NCBI RefSeq assembly: GCF_000427295.1
Contig: NZ_ATNM01000069.1
Location: 1-59,297, forward strand
Direction: 5' to 3'
Source of the DNA: Cyclobacterium qasimii M12-11B
GTDB taxonomy: Bacteria > Bacteroidota > Bacteroidia > Cytophagales > Cyclobacteriaceae
Length of the DNA stretch: 59,297 bases
Shown here: positions 58,072 through 59,297 of the stretch, in pieces
Layout: every line of letters begins with the position of its first letter
Numbering within the stretch: the stretch's first letter is position 1
Program-made: the position numbers and the translations under genes
Notes under the pieces: generated by a model
The model's input: only the letters and a program-made list of their open reading frames with translations
Database searches by the model: none
Told to the model about the DNA's origin: nothing

Positions 58072-58956
58072 ATGGATAACAATCAAACAAGGCGAAATTT
58101 TCTTCAAAAGAGTATCGCTGCAGGAATAGGGCTTTCATTATTGGACCCAGCTACTGCTGCAGCTTTCGCTAAAAAACCCAAAATCAATCTTGGTCTGGTA
58201 ACCTATCAATGGGGAAAAGACTGGGATCTTCCAACGCTTCTAAAAAACTGCGAAGCTTCCGGGCTTCTTGGAGTAGAATTGCGTACAGAGCATGCACACG
58301 GAGTAGAATCCAGTCTGTCTGCCAATGAACGCAAAGAAGTAAAAAAACGCTTTAAGGACAGTCCAGTTACGTGTTTGGGCTATGGCTCAAACTATGCTTA
58401 TCACTATACCGATCAAGCAGAAGTACGCCAAAACATAGAAGGCACCAAGGAATACCTTAAGCTCTGTAAAGACATTGGTGCTACTGGTATTAAGGTAAAA
58501 CCAAACGGACTACCTGCTGAGGTATCAAAGGAACAAACCATCGCACAGATCGCCAAATCGTTTAACGAAGTGGGTAAATATGCCAGTGATCTGGGACAGT
58601 TGGTTCGTGTGGAAGTTCATGGAAAACTGACACAACAATTGCCAAATATGAAAGCCATATTTGATCAGGTGACTGAGAAAAGTGTTAAAGTCTGCTGGAA
58701 TTCAAACGACCAGGATTTGATGGCTCCCGGACTAGAAGCCAACTTCAATTCTGTTAAAAAATGGTTGGGTGATACCGTTCATATTCGTGAGCTAAACGAA
58801 GGCAAATACCCTTATCAGGAATTGATGAACTTATTCGTAGAAATGAATTATAAAGGCTGGATTTTATTGGAAGCACGTACAACCCCTGCTGACAGGGTTG
58901 CTGCCATGAGAGAACAACTTGATATCTTCAATACCATGTTGGCCAATGCTAAATAA
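58072..58956 (+). CDS. Twin-arginine sugar phosphate isomerase/epimerase-like TIM-barrel protein
   Basis: A 294-residue protein with a Tat signal (MDNNQTRRNFLQKSIAAGIG). The mature part is an AP-endonuclease-2-like TIM barrel (INLGLVTYQWGKDWDLPTLL, GLLGVELRTEHAHG, RVEVHG, KVCWNSND, GWILLEART), the fold of sugar isomerases and epimerases. Glutamates and histidines in ELR, EVHG and EART are candidate metal ligands. Last gene of the operon, 32 bases after the DUF6807 gene. Confidence 0.85.
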   Translation: MDNNQTRRNFLQKSIAAGIGLSLLDPATAAAFAKKPKINLGLVTYQWGKDWDLPTLLKNCEASGLLGVELRTEHAHGVESSLSANERKEVKKRFKDSPVTCLGYGSNYAYHYTDQAEVRQNIEGTKEYLKLCKDIGATGIKVKPNGLPAEVSKEQTIAQIAKSFNEVGKYASDLGQLVRVEVHGKLTQQLPNMKAIFDQVTEKSVKVCWNSNDQDLMAPGLEANFNSVKKWLGDTVHIRELNEGKYPYQELMNLFVEMNYKGWILLEARTTPADRVAAMREQLDIFNTMLANAK

Positions 58957-59074
58957 ATAATTGAAATGAAATGACGAAGCGTCTGAATTGGGAGTAAAAC
59001 AGTTTGCATTAATTAACAAATATTACTTACTGACTTTAGCTGCAATACTTTCCGTTTCATTCATCATTTAATGC

Positions 59075-59130
59075 AAAGAGTATAAAAGGTCCTTTTTATA
59101 ATAAAGGATTCCTTTTATACTCTTTTTTTT
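59075..59130 (+). terminator. Strong terminator of the second susCD operon
   Basis: Perfect 15-bp stem AAAGAGTATAAAAGG (59075-59089) with CCTTTTATACTCTTT (59111-59125). The loop contains a further TCCTTT / AAAGGA pair. A T tract follows. Confidence 0.92.
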
Positions 59131-59253
59131 ACTTATTATTTACAGGAAATAAGCGCATAAAAGACGAGATGCCACACCCTTCCCCCTGCTCAACCCATCC
59201 CTAAGGGGTTCGCAATGACGGTCATGATTAATATTTTCATTTGCTTTATTGTA

Positions 59254-59297
59254 AACCCCAGACCTGAAGGGTCTGAACAATAATAGCCGTGGGTCGC
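59254..59297. repeat. Hairpin-string repeat, block 4 (cut by the window end)
   Basis: CCCAGACCTGAAGGGTCTG followed by AACAATAATAGCCGTGGGT matches the CAGGTC / GACCTG part of blocks 2 and 3. The stem bases differ but still pair (CAGACC with GGTCTG). The element continues beyond the window. Confidence 0.75.

Overview
The window looks like a chromosomal segment of a marine-type Bacteroidota, probably of the Cyclobacteriaceae group. The evidence is two SusC/SusD pairs, many Bacteroidota lipoproteins, a PUR-family (DUF3276) protein, a LuxC-like acyl-CoA reductase divergent from a dicluster ferredoxin, AT-rich intergenic DNA and weak Shine-Dalgarno signals. The genus is inference. I saw no tRNA, rRNA, transposase, prophage or CRISPR array.

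Layout. 0-10 kb is mostly housekeeping: an orphan Cas6-like protein, YchF, an AI-2E-family permease, a PUR protein, ferredoxin, acyl-CoA reductase, aconitase, a TPR lipoprotein and CsbD. 10.3-19.4 kb is a tightly packed plus-strand cluster: a 3-hydroxyacyl-CoA dehydrogenase-family protein, an aminotransferase fused to a degenerate copy of that dehydrogenase, a PhyH-type dioxygenase, a sodium/solute symporter with a lipoprotein alpha-solenoid in front, and an amidohydrolase fused to a second class III aminotransferase. It reads as an uptake-and-catabolism module for an unidentified amine or amide; it is my main candidate for an undescribed system. 19.4-20.6 kb holds two small palindromic repeat families around a secreted DinB-like protein. 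20.6-27.5 kb (minus) encodes a tandem alpha/beta hydrolase, a beta-helix protein and a large haem-c lipoprotein. 27.5-32.6 kb holds tandem repeats and long hairpin-string repeats flanking a small lipoprotein operon.

32.6-46.5 kb (minus) is a SusCD-led locus with no glycoside hydrolase or polysaccharide lyase. It carries four amidohydrolase-fold proteins (three lacking expected metal ligands outright, one with a single substitution), a twin-arginine DegT aminotransferase, a sulfatase, a cupredoxin protein and a sorbosone-dehydrogenase-like propeller. 47.2-49.2 kb is an ECF sigma operon. 50.1-59.0 kb is a second SusCD operon with an exported Gfo/Idh/MocA oxidoreductase, a DUF6807 (PmoA-family) protein and a TIM-barrel isomerase, with hairpin terminators between genes.

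Five genes (ychF, aconitase, PhyH, one amidohydrolase, one susC) carry seven single-base indels, all in A/T homopolymers, with conserved sequence continuing in the next frame. I treat them as probably intact genes with sequence errors and give joined coordinates. The shared theme of the two large loci is amidohydrolase-fold proteins paired with PLP aminotransferases behind dedicated importers.
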